Origin: Bacillota bacterium
GTDB taxonomy: Bacteria > Bacillota_A > Clostridia > Clostridiales > Clostridiaceae
NCBI GenBank assembly: GCA_021837545.1
Contig: JAKBFR010000007.1
Location: 1-42,619 of the forward strand
Direction of reading: 5' to 3'
Length of the DNA: 42,619 nucleotides
Shown here: positions 1 through 8,514 of the stretch, in pieces
Numbering within the stretch: the stretch's first letter is position 1
Layout: every line of letters begins with the position of its first letter
Made by a program: the position numbers and the translations under genes
The notes under the pieces: generated by a model
What the model was told of the DNA's origin: nothing
Seen by the model: the letters and a program-made list of their open reading frames with translations, nothing else
Database searches by the model: none

Positions 1-1008
1 ATCTAAGGTAATTAATTTTTCATAAAGCCATATATTCCTTTTATTGTAGTTAACCCTCTTACCCCTGGCATTTTGATCTATGAATTCACCTGGACTTGAA
101 ATTACAATACTATTTTTATCTATAACTATTTCAATTATTTTATTTAAATCAAAGTACTCTCTATATAATACTGCGTTTTTTGCAGCTTCAATTATTGCTT
201 GCACGGGGTAACCTTTAGGTAAAATTTCTTTTATTTTTTCTTCTGTTTTATCAACCATAGACAAAAGATTTCCTTGAATTATGTGTACTTCCCCATATTT
301 ATCATTTAATTTATCAATGATTTTTATCATATTATTTGGAATATATATGCAATTATTATCAGAAAACACAAGTAATCCTCCATAAGTGCATTTTAGGGAT
401 GAACCTTCTTTATGTTCAAATACTATTCCAGCACTCAACAATAAAAATCTTCTATTTTCTCCATTAATCTCAATTCCCTTTTTATCGAAGTACTTATTAA
501 CTAATTCCATATTTAACATATCAATCCCACTTCTTATAAGTGGACAAGTTTCAATGGTTAAGCTTAAATTTTCTTCAAATAAAGCTATTAATTCTTGCGT
601 TCTCATTACATCTGTTGTAGATCCCCTTCTTATATAAAAAGTCCCATTATCTCTTACTTGATAAGGTTTTTGTTCTCCATCATAAATTGATATTACACCT
701 ATTTTCTTATTTTTAATATCAATGAAATCTACTTCTATTGGTATAGGTGGTTCACATCTTGTTGTTACTATTTGTTGTATTTGTTCTTCTTTAAATATAT
801 CATCTTCTTGTATTCCTATAATCTCTTTGCTTTTATCTTTAATTCCAACAATTATATATCCTCGCCCACCACTTGAATTAGCTATAGCACATATATCTTT
901 AGTTAATTCTTTTTTCCCAGTTTCATTATGAAGATCTAATCTCAATTTAAAATCTAACTTGATACCTTCCTCCCTTTTTATCAAAGATAGTAACTTTTTA
1001 CTATCCAT
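1..1008 (-). CDS. AlbA_2/Schlafen-like ATP-binding protein, 3' end outside window
   Basis: Translating the minus strand from ATG at 1008 gives 336 codons with no stop, and the frame runs off the left edge. The start MDSKKLLSLIKREEGIKLDF, followed by NSSGGRGYIIVGIKDK (about residues 44-59) and then PYQVRDNGTFYIRRGSTT (about 115-132), matches the AlbA_2 (Schlafen AlbA_2, formerly divergent AAA-4) domain. In such proteins this domain precedes an HATPase-like region and often a C-terminal winged helix. The segment ending PVQAIIEAAKNAVLYREY fits the start of the HATPase-like part. Members are variously regulators or suspected defence proteins, and the role here is unknown. An AGGGTGAT-type site lies before the ATG. 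The gene is separated from the cyclase on its right by a terminator hairpin, so it is probably its own unit. Confidence 0.85.
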   Translation of the reverse strand, partial: MDSKKLLSLIKREEGIKLDFKLRLDLHNETGKKELTKDICAIANSSGGRGYIIVGIKDKSKEIIGIQEDDIFKEEQIQQIVTTRCEPPIPIEVDFIDIKNKKIGVISIYDGEQKPYQVRDNGTFYIRRGSTTDVMRTQELIALFEENLSLTIETCPLIRSGIDMLNMELVNKYFDKKGIEINGENRRFLLLSAGIVFEHKEGSSLKCTYGGLLVFSDNNCIYIPNNMIKIIDKLNDKYGEVHIIQGNLLSMVDKTEEKIKEILPKGYPVQAIIEAAKNAVLYREYFDLNKIIEIVIDKNSIVISSPGEFIDQNARGKRVNYNKRNIWLYEKLITLD

Positions 1009-1083
1009 AATACAATCACCCTACCTTATATATACTATTAAATCATATAATATAACTTTTAATATTATATTTATTTACCAACT

Positions 1084-1120
1084 AAAAATCACTCCTATTG
1101 AAGTTAAATAAGAGTGTTTT
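1084..1120 (-). terminator. Hairpin terminator after the GAF-GGDEF gene
   Basis: Imperfect inverted repeat: an AAAATCACTCCTATT arm faces AATAAGAGTGTTTT with two mismatches, just beyond the stop codon of the minus-strand cyclase. It leaves an A/T-rich tail on both strands. Confidence 0.6.
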
Positions 1121-1132
1121 ATAATAATATTA

Positions 1133-2215
1133 TTAAATTTTAAATATATGCCCACTCAAAACTCTATTTTTACCATTTTGCTTAGATTTATACAATAAAT
1201 CATCAGCAGTCTTTATCAATTCATTTATATTTATACCATTTAAAGGAAAAAATGAAATTCCAAAACTAGCTGTTACAAATTTTTTTTCATTATCAAAACT
1301 AACTTTGCTACTTTCAAGAGCACTTCTTATGGTTTCAATTTTATTATATACACTATTTTCGTTATTAAAATTTGAAATGTATAATATAAATTCTTCGCCA
1401 CCATATCTTGCTAGAATATCATCTTCATCTATACCATCACCTACAATTTTTGCTGTATTAATTAGTATTTTATCTCCAAATTGGTGTCCATAAGTATCAT
1501 TTATCTTTTTAAAATCATCTATATCAATCATTACTATAGCAAATTTTTCCTTCATTTTTTTATATTTATTTTCTTCTAAAAATTCAAAGAAATATTTTCT
1601 ATTATATATACCTAGTAATGAATCTCTTTGATTTATTTTCTCTAATTCTCTGTATAATAAAGAATTCTCAATGGCAATTGCAATTTGATTAGCAATTGAT
1701 CTAAGGAAAAGCTTTAGTTCTATAGTCATAAATTTATAAACATTATGTTCTACTATTATATATCCAATAAACTTATCGCTTAATTTAATTGGAGATCCCA
1801 TAATAGAGTGTATCGCTCTTTTATGTTCACCTGTTTGCTTTAAAATTTTTTCTGAATTTATTAAGAATTCTTCTTCTTTATTTATATATGAAAGCTCTTC
1901 TGATGTTAATTTTATATCCATATTTTCAATATTACTAGCTTTAACAATCAATTCACTGTCTTCTATTAAAAATATAGTCGAATATGTTACACCTAATATT
2001 CCGAGTATCATATCATTAATCATTGATATCAAATTATTACTACTGAAAAAAGTATTTATATACTTACTCACTTCTATTATATTAGATAGTGAATCTATGC
2101 TCTTTTCTAACTTAACATTCTTTTGATTTAAATCTTGTATATGTTTTTCTGAAAAAACTTGATAGTTCTCATATTCCATTTTTAATGCACTATAAAGATT
2201 CTCGTAATCCTGCAT
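1133..2215 (-). CDS. GAF-GGDEF diguanylate cyclase
   Basis: The 360-residue cytoplasmic protein probably makes cyclic di-GMP from two GTP. Residues 1-45 are charged and likely coiled coil. About 45-185 form a GAF sensor domain, ending IANQIAIAIENSLLYRELE. Residues 195-355 form the GGDEF domain, with metal-binding acidic residues in MIDIDDFKKIND (about 229-240) and the active-site loop GGEEF at 272-276. The allosteric I-site (RxxD ahead of the loop) is absent, since DEDD stands there, so product inhibition through that site is not expected. There is no transmembrane segment, so the signal is probably a cytoplasmic small molecule bound by GAF. A second cyclase lies at 38723-41122. Confidence 0.9.
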   Translation of the reverse strand: MQDYENLYSALKMEYENYQVFSEKHIQDLNQKNVKLEKSIDSLSNIIEVSKYINTFFSSNNLISMINDMILGILGVTYSTIFLIEDSELIVKASNIENMDIKLTSEELSYINKEEEFLINSEKILKQTGEHKRAIHSIMGSPIKLSDKFIGYIIVEHNVYKFMTIELKLFLRSIANQIAIAIENSLLYRELEKINQRDSLLGIYNRKYFFEFLEENKYKKMKEKFAIVMIDIDDFKKINDTYGHQFGDKILINTAKIVGDGIDEDDILARYGGEEFILYISNFNNENSVYNKIETIRSALESSKVSFDNEKKFVTASFGISFFPLNGININELIKTADDLLYKSKQNGKNRVLSGHIFKI

Positions 2216-2478
2216 TTATTCCCACCATCCTCAAACCATAACCCCATTATGATTATTTAACAACTTTTATTTATCATCATTTTAAAACTCATTACAATTA
2301 TACTACAACTAATCAAATAATTGAATACACTTATTTTACTGTATAAATGGTTACTATTATACTGTACTCTTTAAGACTAAAATTATAAATTTGCATATAT
2401 AGTTTCATGAATTTCATCTTTCAACTTAGGATAAACTAATAGTGCAAATTTAGTTTTAGAATAAAAGGAGATACGGAT

Positions 2479-2637
2479 ATGAAATTTATACACTGGCTTT
2501 TAAGCATATTTATATTTTTATTCATCTGTGTATTGTTTGTCCAATTTGGTAACACAATATTAAATGTAATATTGTTAAGTTCCCTATTTATTTTTATCAT
2601 AAAATTTTTAATTCAAAAGTTCACTAAACATTATTAG
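2479..2637 (+). CDS. 52-residue hydrophobic membrane peptide
   Basis: A short gene starts at ATG 2479 behind a clear AAGGAG site and ends at TAG 2635-2637. The product begins MKFIHWLLSIFIFLFICVLF and has two closely spaced hydrophobic helices (about residues 4-22 and 27-44), then a basic tail with two lysines and a histidine. This layout resembles the short lmo0937-type (DUF5670) membrane peptides of Firmicutes, but that assignment is tentative. It is followed by a perfect 14-bp hairpin. It is the only plus-strand gene left of wecB and appears monocistronic. Confidence 0.6.
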   Translation: MKFIHWLLSIFIFLFICVLFVQFGNTILNVILLSSLFIFIIKFLIQKFTKHY

Positions 2638-2645
2638 TTTAAGGC

Positions 2646-2688
2646 ATAATAATAGTACAATTTCCAAATGAAAGTGTACTATTATTAT
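2646..2688 (+). terminator. Perfect 14-bp hairpin after the small membrane peptide gene
   Basis: Arms 2646-2659 and 2675-2688 (core AATAATAGTACA / TGTACTATTATT) are perfectly complementary around a 15-nt loop. The following sequence is AT-rich without a clean T-run until about 2710, so it may terminate transcription only weakly. Confidence 0.5.
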
Positions 2689-2745
2689 ATATATAAATGT
2701 CTTGAAATTTCTTTTTTTCCTTTATTGTGCTTAATAAGTTCTTTA

Positions 2746-2807
2746 TTGCGCTTTGCGCTTTTTTTATATATGAAAGTTCTTGGTTGCGCTTTGCGCTTTT
2801 TTTATAT
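2746..2807. repeat. Two 24-bp direct repeats, 38 bp apart, at a gene end
   Basis: A 24-bp unit with core TTGCGCTTTGCGCTTTTTTT occurs identically at 2746-2769 and 2784-2807. The right copy encodes the last residues of the minus-strand glycosyltransferase and the left copy lies around and past its stop codon (2764-2766). The 38-bp period is not a multiple of three, so the second copy falls out of frame. Confidence 0.8.
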
Positions 2808-3873
2808 GTGTATAAATTTTATCAACATCGTTAAAGTTATTATCCAAACTATAATTTTCTTCCACGAATTTCCGTGCATCAGTTCCCATTCTTAGTCTTA
2901 ATTTTTCATCTTTAACTAGAATTTCTATTTTTTCAGCTAAATCTTCTACTGAATTCTTTTTAGCAACTAAACTTGTCACATTAGGTTTAGTAGACTCCAT
3001 AAGTCCACCTACATCTGTTACAATTAACGGAGTTCCACACGCCTCTGCTTCCACTGCTGCAACTCCAAAACTTTCACTATCAAGGGTTGATGGGAAAACT
3101 GCTACATCAAAATTTTGAAATTCCTTTATTACATCGTTTGGTTTTACAAAACCTAAAAAAGTTACATCTTCGTCTATAGAAAATTCCCTAACTAATTCTT
3201 TTAGATAATCTTCCTGGCTTCCTCTTCCACCAATTCTAAGTTTAAGTTTTAAATCTTTATTTCTTTCCTTAACCTCTTTAAAAGCTTTAATTAAATATTG
3301 TATACCATATTTCTCTTCTAAAGTTTTAATTGTTCCTATAACAATCTCTTCTTTTTCTGTTCTACTCGGAATAAATTTATTAATATCCACACCAAAAGGA
3401 GTTACTTGTATATTTTTATTTGTATATTTTTGAGTTTCTATTTTCATCACATTGCTTGTTGATAAAATATAATCTGCCTTTTTTAAATTATATTTTATTA
3501 TAAATTTATGCACCGGTGATTTAATTGGAAAATCATAAATATCGCTGCCCCATACTGAAATTATATATGGATGATGGTTTGTCAAAGCACCTAATAATCC
3601 ATAACTGCTAGCATAATGTGCATGAAGTATATCAGGATTAATCTCTTTAATTAAAGATCTAACCCTCTTTATCTTTTTAAAATATTCTAATTTGTTCTTA
3701 TCAGAAGTTTTCTTCATAATATTATCTTGTACATCCAAAGAATGTACTGTGACACCTTCATATTCACCTTTTCCAAGTGATATAACATGAATATCATATC
3801 CTTTATGCACAAAATAATTTAACCATTTGTGAGTATGAGCACTATTAATATCTGCTAAATAACATATTTTCAT
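2764..3873 (-). CDS. GT4 family glycosyltransferase
   Basis: The 369-residue GT-B fold retaining glycosyltransferase probably adds a sugar to the lipid-linked polysaccharide repeat. The N-terminal half starts MKICYLADINSAHTHKWLNY, with HAHYASSYG (about 85-93) and SVWGSDIYDFP near 106-116. The C-terminal donor-binding half shows IGGRGSQ near 214 and the GT4 E-x7-E motif at E267/E275, within ESFGVAAVEAEACGTPLI. It overlaps no neighbour and starts 3 nt beyond the stop of galU, so it is translated from the same mRNA as the last gene of the operon. Donor and acceptor cannot be told from sequence. The final residues come from a repeated 24-bp segment, so the natural C-terminus may have changed. Confidence 0.88.
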   Translation of the reverse strand: MKICYLADINSAHTHKWLNYFVHKGYDIHVISLGKGEYEGVTVHSLDVQDNIMKKTSDKNKLEYFKKIKRVRSLIKEINPDILHAHYASSYGLLGALTNHHPYIISVWGSDIYDFPIKSPVHKFIIKYNLKKADYILSTSNVMKIETQKYTNKNIQVTPFGVDINKFIPSRTEKEEIVIGTIKTLEEKYGIQYLIKAFKEVKERNKDLKLKLRIGGRGSQEDYLKELVREFSIDEDVTFLGFVKPNDVIKEFQNFDVAVFPSTLDSESFGVAAVEAEACGTPLIVTDVGGLMESTKPNVTSLVAKKNSVEDLAEKIEILVKDEKLRLRMGTDARKFVEENYSLDNNFNDVDKIYTHIKKAQSATKNFHI

Positions 3874-3876
3874 TTT

Positions 3877-4761
3877 TTATTTATTCTCCTGTATTGTTTC
3901 CCAAGGCTTAGTATTTAAGTAATTTATAAAATCTTCTCTCAATTCGTCTTTCTTTAAAGCAAATTCTATAGTCGCTTGTAAAAAGCCAAGTTTATCTCCT
4001 ACATCATACCTCTTGCCTTCAAAATTATATGCATACATAGCTTCTTTACTAATTAAAGTCTTTAATGCATCTGTTAATTGAATTTCTCCACCTTTTCCTG
4101 GCTTAGTATTTTCCAATATATTAAATATTTCTGGTGTTATAATATATCTTCCCAGTATAGCTACATTACTTGGCGCTTCTTCCATAGAAGGCTTCTCAAC
4201 TAAGTCCTTAACTTTATAAACTTTATCTTCTATATGAATTCCATCTACTATTCCATATTTAGAAACATTCTCTTTATCAACAGTTTGAACGCCTAAAATA
4301 GTAGTGTTATATTCACTATAACAATCAATTAATTGCTTTAAGCAAGGAACTTCACTGTCAACTACATCATCACCTAATAAAACTGCAAATGGCTCATTTC
4401 CAACAAAAGTCTTTGCACAATGTATAGCATGACCTAAGCCTCTTGGCTCTTTTTGTCTTATATAATGTATATCGACCATATCGGAAATATTTCTTACCAT
4501 TTCAAGTAATTCTGATTTTCCTGCTCTTTCTAATTCTAATTCTAATTCTATTGATTTATCAAAATGATCTTCTATACACTTTTTATTTCTACCTGTTATG
4601 ATAAGGATTTCTTCAATTCCTGACGCAACAGCTTCCTCTATTATATATTGAATTGTTGGCTTATCAACTATTGGTAGCATTTCCTTTGGTTGAGCTTTAG
4701 TTGCAGGTAGAAATCTTGTTCCAAGACCTGCTGCTGGTATAATAGCTTTTTTTACTTTCAT
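3877..4761 (-). CDS. galU: UTP--glucose-1-phosphate uridylyltransferase
   Basis: The 294-residue enzyme makes UDP-glucose from UTP and glucose-1-phosphate and so supplies activated glucose for surface glycans. The N-terminus carries the nucleotidyltransferase signature AAGLGTRFLPATKAQPKEML, and a KPTIQYIIEEAVASGIEEI segment follows. Further matches are REPRGLGHAI-type sequence (QKEPRGLGHAIHCAK), LLGDDVV (about 128-134) and VEKPSMEEAPSN. Length is normal for GalU/GtaB. An AGGATG-type site lies 8-10 nt before the ATG. It is followed 3 nt later by a GT4 gene and preceded by the Gfo/Idh dehydrogenase, so it is part of the polysaccharide operon. Confidence 0.95.
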   Translation of the reverse strand: MKVKKAIIPAAGLGTRFLPATKAQPKEMLPIVDKPTIQYIIEEAVASGIEEILIITGRNKKCIEDHFDKSIELELELERAGKSELLEMVRNISDMVDIHYIRQKEPRGLGHAIHCAKTFVGNEPFAVLLGDDVVDSEVPCLKQLIDCYSEYNTTILGVQTVDKENVSKYGIVDGIHIEDKVYKVKDLVEKPSMEEAPSNVAILGRYIITPEIFNILENTKPGKGGEIQLTDALKTLISKEAMYAYNFEGKRYDVGDKLGFLQATIEFALKKDELREDFINYLNTKPWETIQENK

Positions 4762-4839
4762 TTCATATCATCCTTTCTTAAAAGGTCGTATTCTTTTTTC
4801 TTCCTTAAATAGTAACATATTTTTATAGTTTATTTTTTA

Positions 4840-5955
4840 TTATTTTCTGTATTCTATTCTTCCTTTGAAATCATCTTTCATATCTATTGTTTTAAAATCT
4901 GTAAATGGGAATTTAACAGGCATACCTGTCTTTCTTGACTTATATGCTGCAAGAATTATAGACATTGCTTTTTTACCTTCTTCTCCAGAAACCAATGGAT
5001 CTCTGTTTTCATTTATAGAATCAATTACATCTTTAAATAAAGGTGTATGTCCTTCCCCATATACATTATCTATCTTAACATTTACTTCATTCTTTATAGA
5101 TGCTTCATCTTCACCATCAAATCTCCACGTTTCAAGTTCATTAACAGCAAGACCGCCGATTGATACTGCTCCAGTTTCTCCAAATAAACTTAATGTTTCT
5201 TCTAAGTTTTTAGGATAAACGCAAGCTGAACCTTCAACAATTCCAATAGCACCATTTTTAAATCTTATAATTACAGCTCCAAAATCTTCAGCTTCGATAT
5301 CTCTTAAATAAGTGTCACATTCAGCATATACTCTTTCGATTTCTCCACCCATCATCCATTGAAGCAAATCAATATTATGTATACATTGATTCATAAGTGT
5401 ACCACCATCTAAAGCCCATGTTCCTCTCCAAGTGGCTTGGTCATAGTAACCCATGTTCCTGTTCCAAAGTATTCTTGCTGTCCCATTAATTAATCTTCCG
5501 AACTTGTTATCTTCTACAGCTTCTCTTAATTTTTGTATTGGCTTGTTAAATCTGTTTTGATGACAAACTCCAAGCTTAACATTATTTTCTTTAGCTACTT
5601 TAATCATTTCGTTAGCATCTTCAATAGACATAGCCATCGGTTTTTCTACTAAAGCACTTGCACCCTTTTTCATAGAATAAATAGCAATTTCTGCATGATA
5701 TCCACTTTCTGTCGCTATTGTAACTACATCAATATCTTCTTTTTCTAACATTTCTTTATAGTCTACATATGCATGAATAACTTCTGGATTTACTCCTGTT
5801 TTTTCTATGTATTCAGTTCTCTTTGCTTCAGCATTTTTTAAAATTACATCACATGTTGCAACTAATTCTGCGTGTGTCTTATTTTTAACTAAAGCTTCAA
5901 CGTGCTTGTAAGAAATTCTTCCACAACCAATAATAGCAAATTTTAATTTTTTCAT
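4840..5955 (-). CDS. Gfo/Idh/MocA oxidoreductase, probably a sugar-nucleotide dehydrogenase
   Basis: The 371-residue NAD(P)-dependent oxidoreductase begins with a Rossmann fold (FAIIGCGRISYKHVEAL, residues 6-22). The EKP motif in ALVEKPMAMSIEDAN contains the usual catalytic lysine. The segment around WRGTWALDGGTLMNQCIHNI, with the conserved histidine in the catalytic region, resembles WlbA/WbpB-type UDP-sugar 3-dehydrogenases. That points to 3-oxidation of a UDP-HexNAc(A) as the first step to a 3-amino sugar. The matching aminotransferase and acetyltransferase are not in this window, so the substrate is inferred only loosely. It lies between the phosphoglycosyl transferase and galU in a minus-strand operon. 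Confidence 0.85.
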   Translation of the reverse strand: MKKLKFAIIGCGRISYKHVEALVKNKTHAELVATCDVILKNAEAKRTEYIEKTGVNPEVIHAYVDYKEMLEKEDIDVVTIATESGYHAEIAIYSMKKGASALVEKPMAMSIEDANEMIKVAKENNVKLGVCHQNRFNKPIQKLREAVEDNKFGRLINGTARILWNRNMGYYDQATWRGTWALDGGTLMNQCIHNIDLLQWMMGGEIERVYAECDTYLRDIEAEDFGAVIIRFKNGAIGIVEGSACVYPKNLEETLSLFGETGAVSIGGLAVNELETWRFDGEDEASIKNEVNVKIDNVYGEGHTPLFKDVIDSINENRDPLVSGEEGKKAMSIILAAYKSRKTGMPVKFPFTDFKTIDMKDDFKGRIEYRK

Positions 5956-5975
5956 TTTACTTACCCCTCTTAATT

Positions 5976-6016
5976 CAGTTAACAGTTAACAATTAACAAT
6001 TAACAGTTAACAATTA
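5976..6016. repeat. Tandem heptamer repeat CARTTAA (about six units)
   Basis: Consecutive 7-mers CAGTTAA, CAGTTAA, CAATTAA, CAATTAA, CAGTTAA and CAATTAt fill the gap between two operon genes. They overlap the stop codon of the phosphoglycosyl transferase (6014-6016). The array is probably prone to slippage. Confidence 0.85.
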
Positions 6017-6622
6017 TTGATTAATTTTCATTATTGTTTTAAGTATTATATAAATATCAAGAAATACATTGTTTTTCTTTATATATTCTAAATTTAATGC
6101 TAGTTTATCCGGCATAATTGTATTTATGTACAAATCATCTGGGTTTTCTGCTTCTCCAAGCAGATCATTTTCATCTCTGTATCTAATTGATGCTAAATCA
6201 GTTATTCCCGGTTTAACTTCCAATACTTTTCTTTGTTGTTCGTTATAAAGTTTAACATATCTAGGCACTTCAGGTCTTGGTCCGACTAAGCTCATATCTC
6301 CTTTAAATACATTTATTAATTGTGGCAATTCATCTAACTTATATTTCCTTAAAAATCCACCTATTCTAGTTATTCTGCTATCATTTCCTACTGTGATTTG
6401 CCTTCCCAACTTTTCAGCATCTACAACCATAGTTCTAAACTTAAGAATTTCAAATTCCTTATTTTTTTCACCAACTCTTATTTGTTTAAAAAACACCGGA
6501 CCATCAGAACCAAATTTTATTTTAATTGCAATTGCAATCAAAATTGGACTTAAAACTATAAGTCCTAAAGTAGAGCATATAAAATCAAATATTCTCTTAA
6601 CTACTTTATTAAATTTATTCAT
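6014..6622 (-). CDS. Monotopic phosphoglycosyl transferase (bacterial sugar transferase)
   Basis: The 202-residue enzyme should start repeat-unit synthesis by moving a sugar-1-phosphate from its UDP donor to undecaprenyl phosphate at the inner membrane face. Residues about 10-35 form the single re-entrant hydrophobic helix. It is followed by VFFKQIRVG (43-51) and KFRTM (61-65). The catalytic Asp-Glu dyad is D97/E98 in KYKLDELPQL, and the VGPRPEVPRY motif is at 113-122. This is the short PglC/WecP-like form without the N-terminal polytopic domain of WbaP/WcaJ. The donor sugar is not predictable. The 170-nt leader to the next upstream gene contains part of the dispersed repeat at 6731. Confidence 0.92.
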   Translation of the reverse strand: MNKFNKVVKRIFDFICSTLGLIVLSPILIAIAIKIKFGSDGPVFFKQIRVGEKNKEFEILKFRTMVVDAEKLGRQITVGNDSRITRIGGFLRKYKLDELPQLINVFKGDMSLVGPRPEVPRYVKLYNEQQRKVLEVKPGITDLASIRYRDENDLLGEAENPDDLYINTIMPDKLALNLEYIKKNNVFLDIYIILKTIMKINQ

Positions 6623-6730
6623 GTATCTACTCCCACTAAAATTATTTAATTATACATCATATATATTTCCTATTTTACAACTTTTCAGTCAATTTAGCTC
6701 ATAAAAATTTATTTCTTAATAATTTTTTAT

Positions 6731-6743
6731 GGAAACTCGACTC
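6731..6743 (-). repeat. Inverted single copy of the GAGTCGAGTTTCC repeat core
   Basis: The complement of this site reads GAGTCGAGTTTCC, identical to 8124-8136 on the plus strand and similar to the sequence near 8241. It lies in the gap between the GT4 gene and the phosphoglycosyl transferase gene. Confidence 0.6.
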
Positions 6744-6792
6744 ACAGACCTTCACTGGGTATTCACACCAAATAGTTCTAAAAGTAAGCTAC

Positions 6793-8010
6793 TTAGATCA
6801 ATGCATCTAAAAACTTTTCTGCGAGTCCGTGGTAAGTATGATTGGCTAATACATAATCATTCCCATTTTGGCCCATTTTATTTTTTTCTTCTACACTTAA
6901 ATTTTTAATCTTCATAACTGCATTTACTACGGCATCTGGATTTTCTGCTGGCACTGTAATACCACAATTTGAATCCTTAACTGGATCATTAGACGCTTCT
7001 ACTGCATATATTATTGGCCTTGATGCCATCATATAATCAAATAATTTGTTTGGACTTACTCCATAATTGAATAAATTTTGCTTTTTTAAACCTATATAGC
7101 AAATATCCAATAGTTGTAGTACATTATCCATATTATCCTTTAAAACCGGATCTAGAAATTCTACATTAGTTATATTGTTTGTTTTTGCATATTGTATTAA
7201 TTTATCCTTTACATTTCCATTTCCAACTAATATATATTTTATATTTTTTTCAGTTGTTTTTTTAGCAGCATCAAGCATTGTATCTAAAACATTTGCTGGT
7301 GAATGATTACCTGTATACCCAACTAAAAAATAACCTTGTTCTTTTAATTCTTTTAATCTCTCAATTGTTTTTTCCATAACAGGATTTTTCTTTTCACCAA
7401 CAATTATTCCATTTGGAACATGCACATAATTATTTGTCTTAAATCCTCTATCTTTCATATGATTATCTGCATTTGGTAAAATCGAAATAATCTTATCACA
7501 ATTTTTAAAAGCAAAATCCTCTGCTCTTTGAAGCATAACTATCGCAGGATTATTCTTGGAATATCCCCCTATTTCCATTGGCGTCAATGGCCATAAATCA
7601 TGTATTTCAAAGAAAAGCTTAGCCTTAGATCTCTTTGCAATTCTATGCGCAGGATATATATCTAAAGGATAAGTTGAAGAAGCTATTACTGCATTTGGCT
7701 TATACTTATCTGCAATCTTCTTATAATTAATCCTTAATTTATACATAAATGTAGCTATATTTTTAATTCTTCCCACACCATTTCCATGATACTCTGGAGT
7801 TTTAACCCATATATATGTAATTCCATCTATCTTTTCTTCTTCAAAATCTTCTTTAACTTCTGGATTTTTCTTTCTCAAATGAGAAAAATCTGCTGCAAGT
7901 ATAGTTACTTCATGGCCCATGTTAACCCATTCTCTAGCCATATAATAAGGTCTAAATTCCATCCCATGATAATCAGATCCTGCATAGTGATTTATAAGTA
8001 AGATATTCAT
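6793..8010 (-). CDS. WbuB-like GT4 glycosyltransferase
   Basis: The 405-residue GT-B glycosyltransferase has the N-terminal acceptor half of the WbuB type, MNILLINHYAGSDYHGMEFR. It has FFEIHDLWPLTPMEIGGYS in the middle and a C-terminal donor domain with LVGYTGNHSPANVLDTM, YILVGNGNVKDKL and GVSPNKLFDYMMASRPII. WbuB-type enzymes commonly transfer an N-acetylated aminosugar such as L-FucNAc. That is a family hint only, since no FucNAc synthesis genes are seen here. It is the promoter-proximal gene of the minus-strand operon that runs to 2764. Start ATG 8010 has an AGGAGCAAATTAAG leader, so the site is good. Confidence 0.88.
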   Translation of the reverse strand: MNILLINHYAGSDYHGMEFRPYYMAREWVNMGHEVTILAADFSHLRKKNPEVKEDFEEEKIDGITYIWVKTPEYHGNGVGRIKNIATFMYKLRINYKKIADKYKPNAVIASSTYPLDIYPAHRIAKRSKAKLFFEIHDLWPLTPMEIGGYSKNNPAIVMLQRAEDFAFKNCDKIISILPNADNHMKDRGFKTNNYVHVPNGIIVGEKKNPVMEKTIERLKELKEQGYFLVGYTGNHSPANVLDTMLDAAKKTTEKNIKYILVGNGNVKDKLIQYAKTNNITNVEFLDPVLKDNMDNVLQLLDICYIGLKKQNLFNYGVSPNKLFDYMMASRPIIYAVEASNDPVKDSNCGITVPAENPDAVVNAVMKIKNLSVEEKNKMGQNGNDYVLANHTYHGLAEKFLDALI

Positions 8011-8514
8011 CTTAATTTGCTCCTTTTTTTACATTATAATGCTAATTAACTTCATAAATTATAACATAAGTGAGACTCAAAATCTATGATTTTGCAAGTC
8101 GAACTTACTCAGTGAGTGCATACGAGTCGAGTTTCCTAAAAAAAGAAACCCAATTTTATACTCAAATATTTTCCAAACCTTTAACCTCATCTTTGACCTA
8201 TGATTTTGCAAGTCGAACTTACTCATCGAACTCATGGTTAATCGAGTTTCCTTAAGTAGATAATGCAAAACTGGAATTCCTAAGTTTATATATAAATCAT
8301 TGAACTTTAACAGCTAGTGACTATGAATTGATTTCTCCTTATATTTGGCTCTTCCAACTTTCACACCATGTATCTGGATTCAGTATGAATAGTTTAGTTT
8401 TATTAATATCTATAACTATGCTAAAATGATATTATATTTAGGCACAATCAAAAAAATAACAAGTCCATGTGCCTTAATTGAAATAACTTTTCAAAATATA
8501 AGGAGGAACAGTAT
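8011..8514. other. Divergent intergenic region between the GT4 operon and wecB
   Basis: This 504-nt gap separates divergently transcribed genes and must hold both promoters. Its left half carries the 28-bp direct repeats described separately. Its right half has an AGGCAC/GTGCCT hairpin (8440-8445 with 8469-8474) in the probable wecB leader, then an AAGGAGG ribosome binding site. I see no convincing gene. Open frames here, for example on the minus strand at 8077-8268, consist mostly of the repeats. Confidence 0.6.
8084..8225 (+). repeat. 28-bp direct repeat pair
   Basis: An identical 28-bp unit beginning CTATGATTTTGCAAGTCGAA lies at 8084-8111 and 8198-8225, 114 bp apart. Each copy is followed within 15-30 nt by a second shared block, TCGAGTTTCCT. 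A reverse-orientation copy of that block occurs at 6731-6743. GC content is higher than in the surrounding spacer. Confidence 0.85.

Noticed and set aside
386..637. Plus-strand frames within 386-931
   Set aside because: They are antisense to the AlbA_2 gene, whose minus-strand frame has recognisable conserved motifs.
8084..8225. Two-unit CRISPR or attachment sites
   Set aside because: Only two copies with a 114-bp period, no spacer-like regularity and no integrase. A dispersed repeat explains them better.
8077..8268. Open reading frame of 63 codons on the minus strand in the wecB upstream gap
   Set aside because: It is built mostly from the 28-bp direct repeats and the TCGAGTTTCC block and has no ribosome binding site, so it is an artefact of the repeats.
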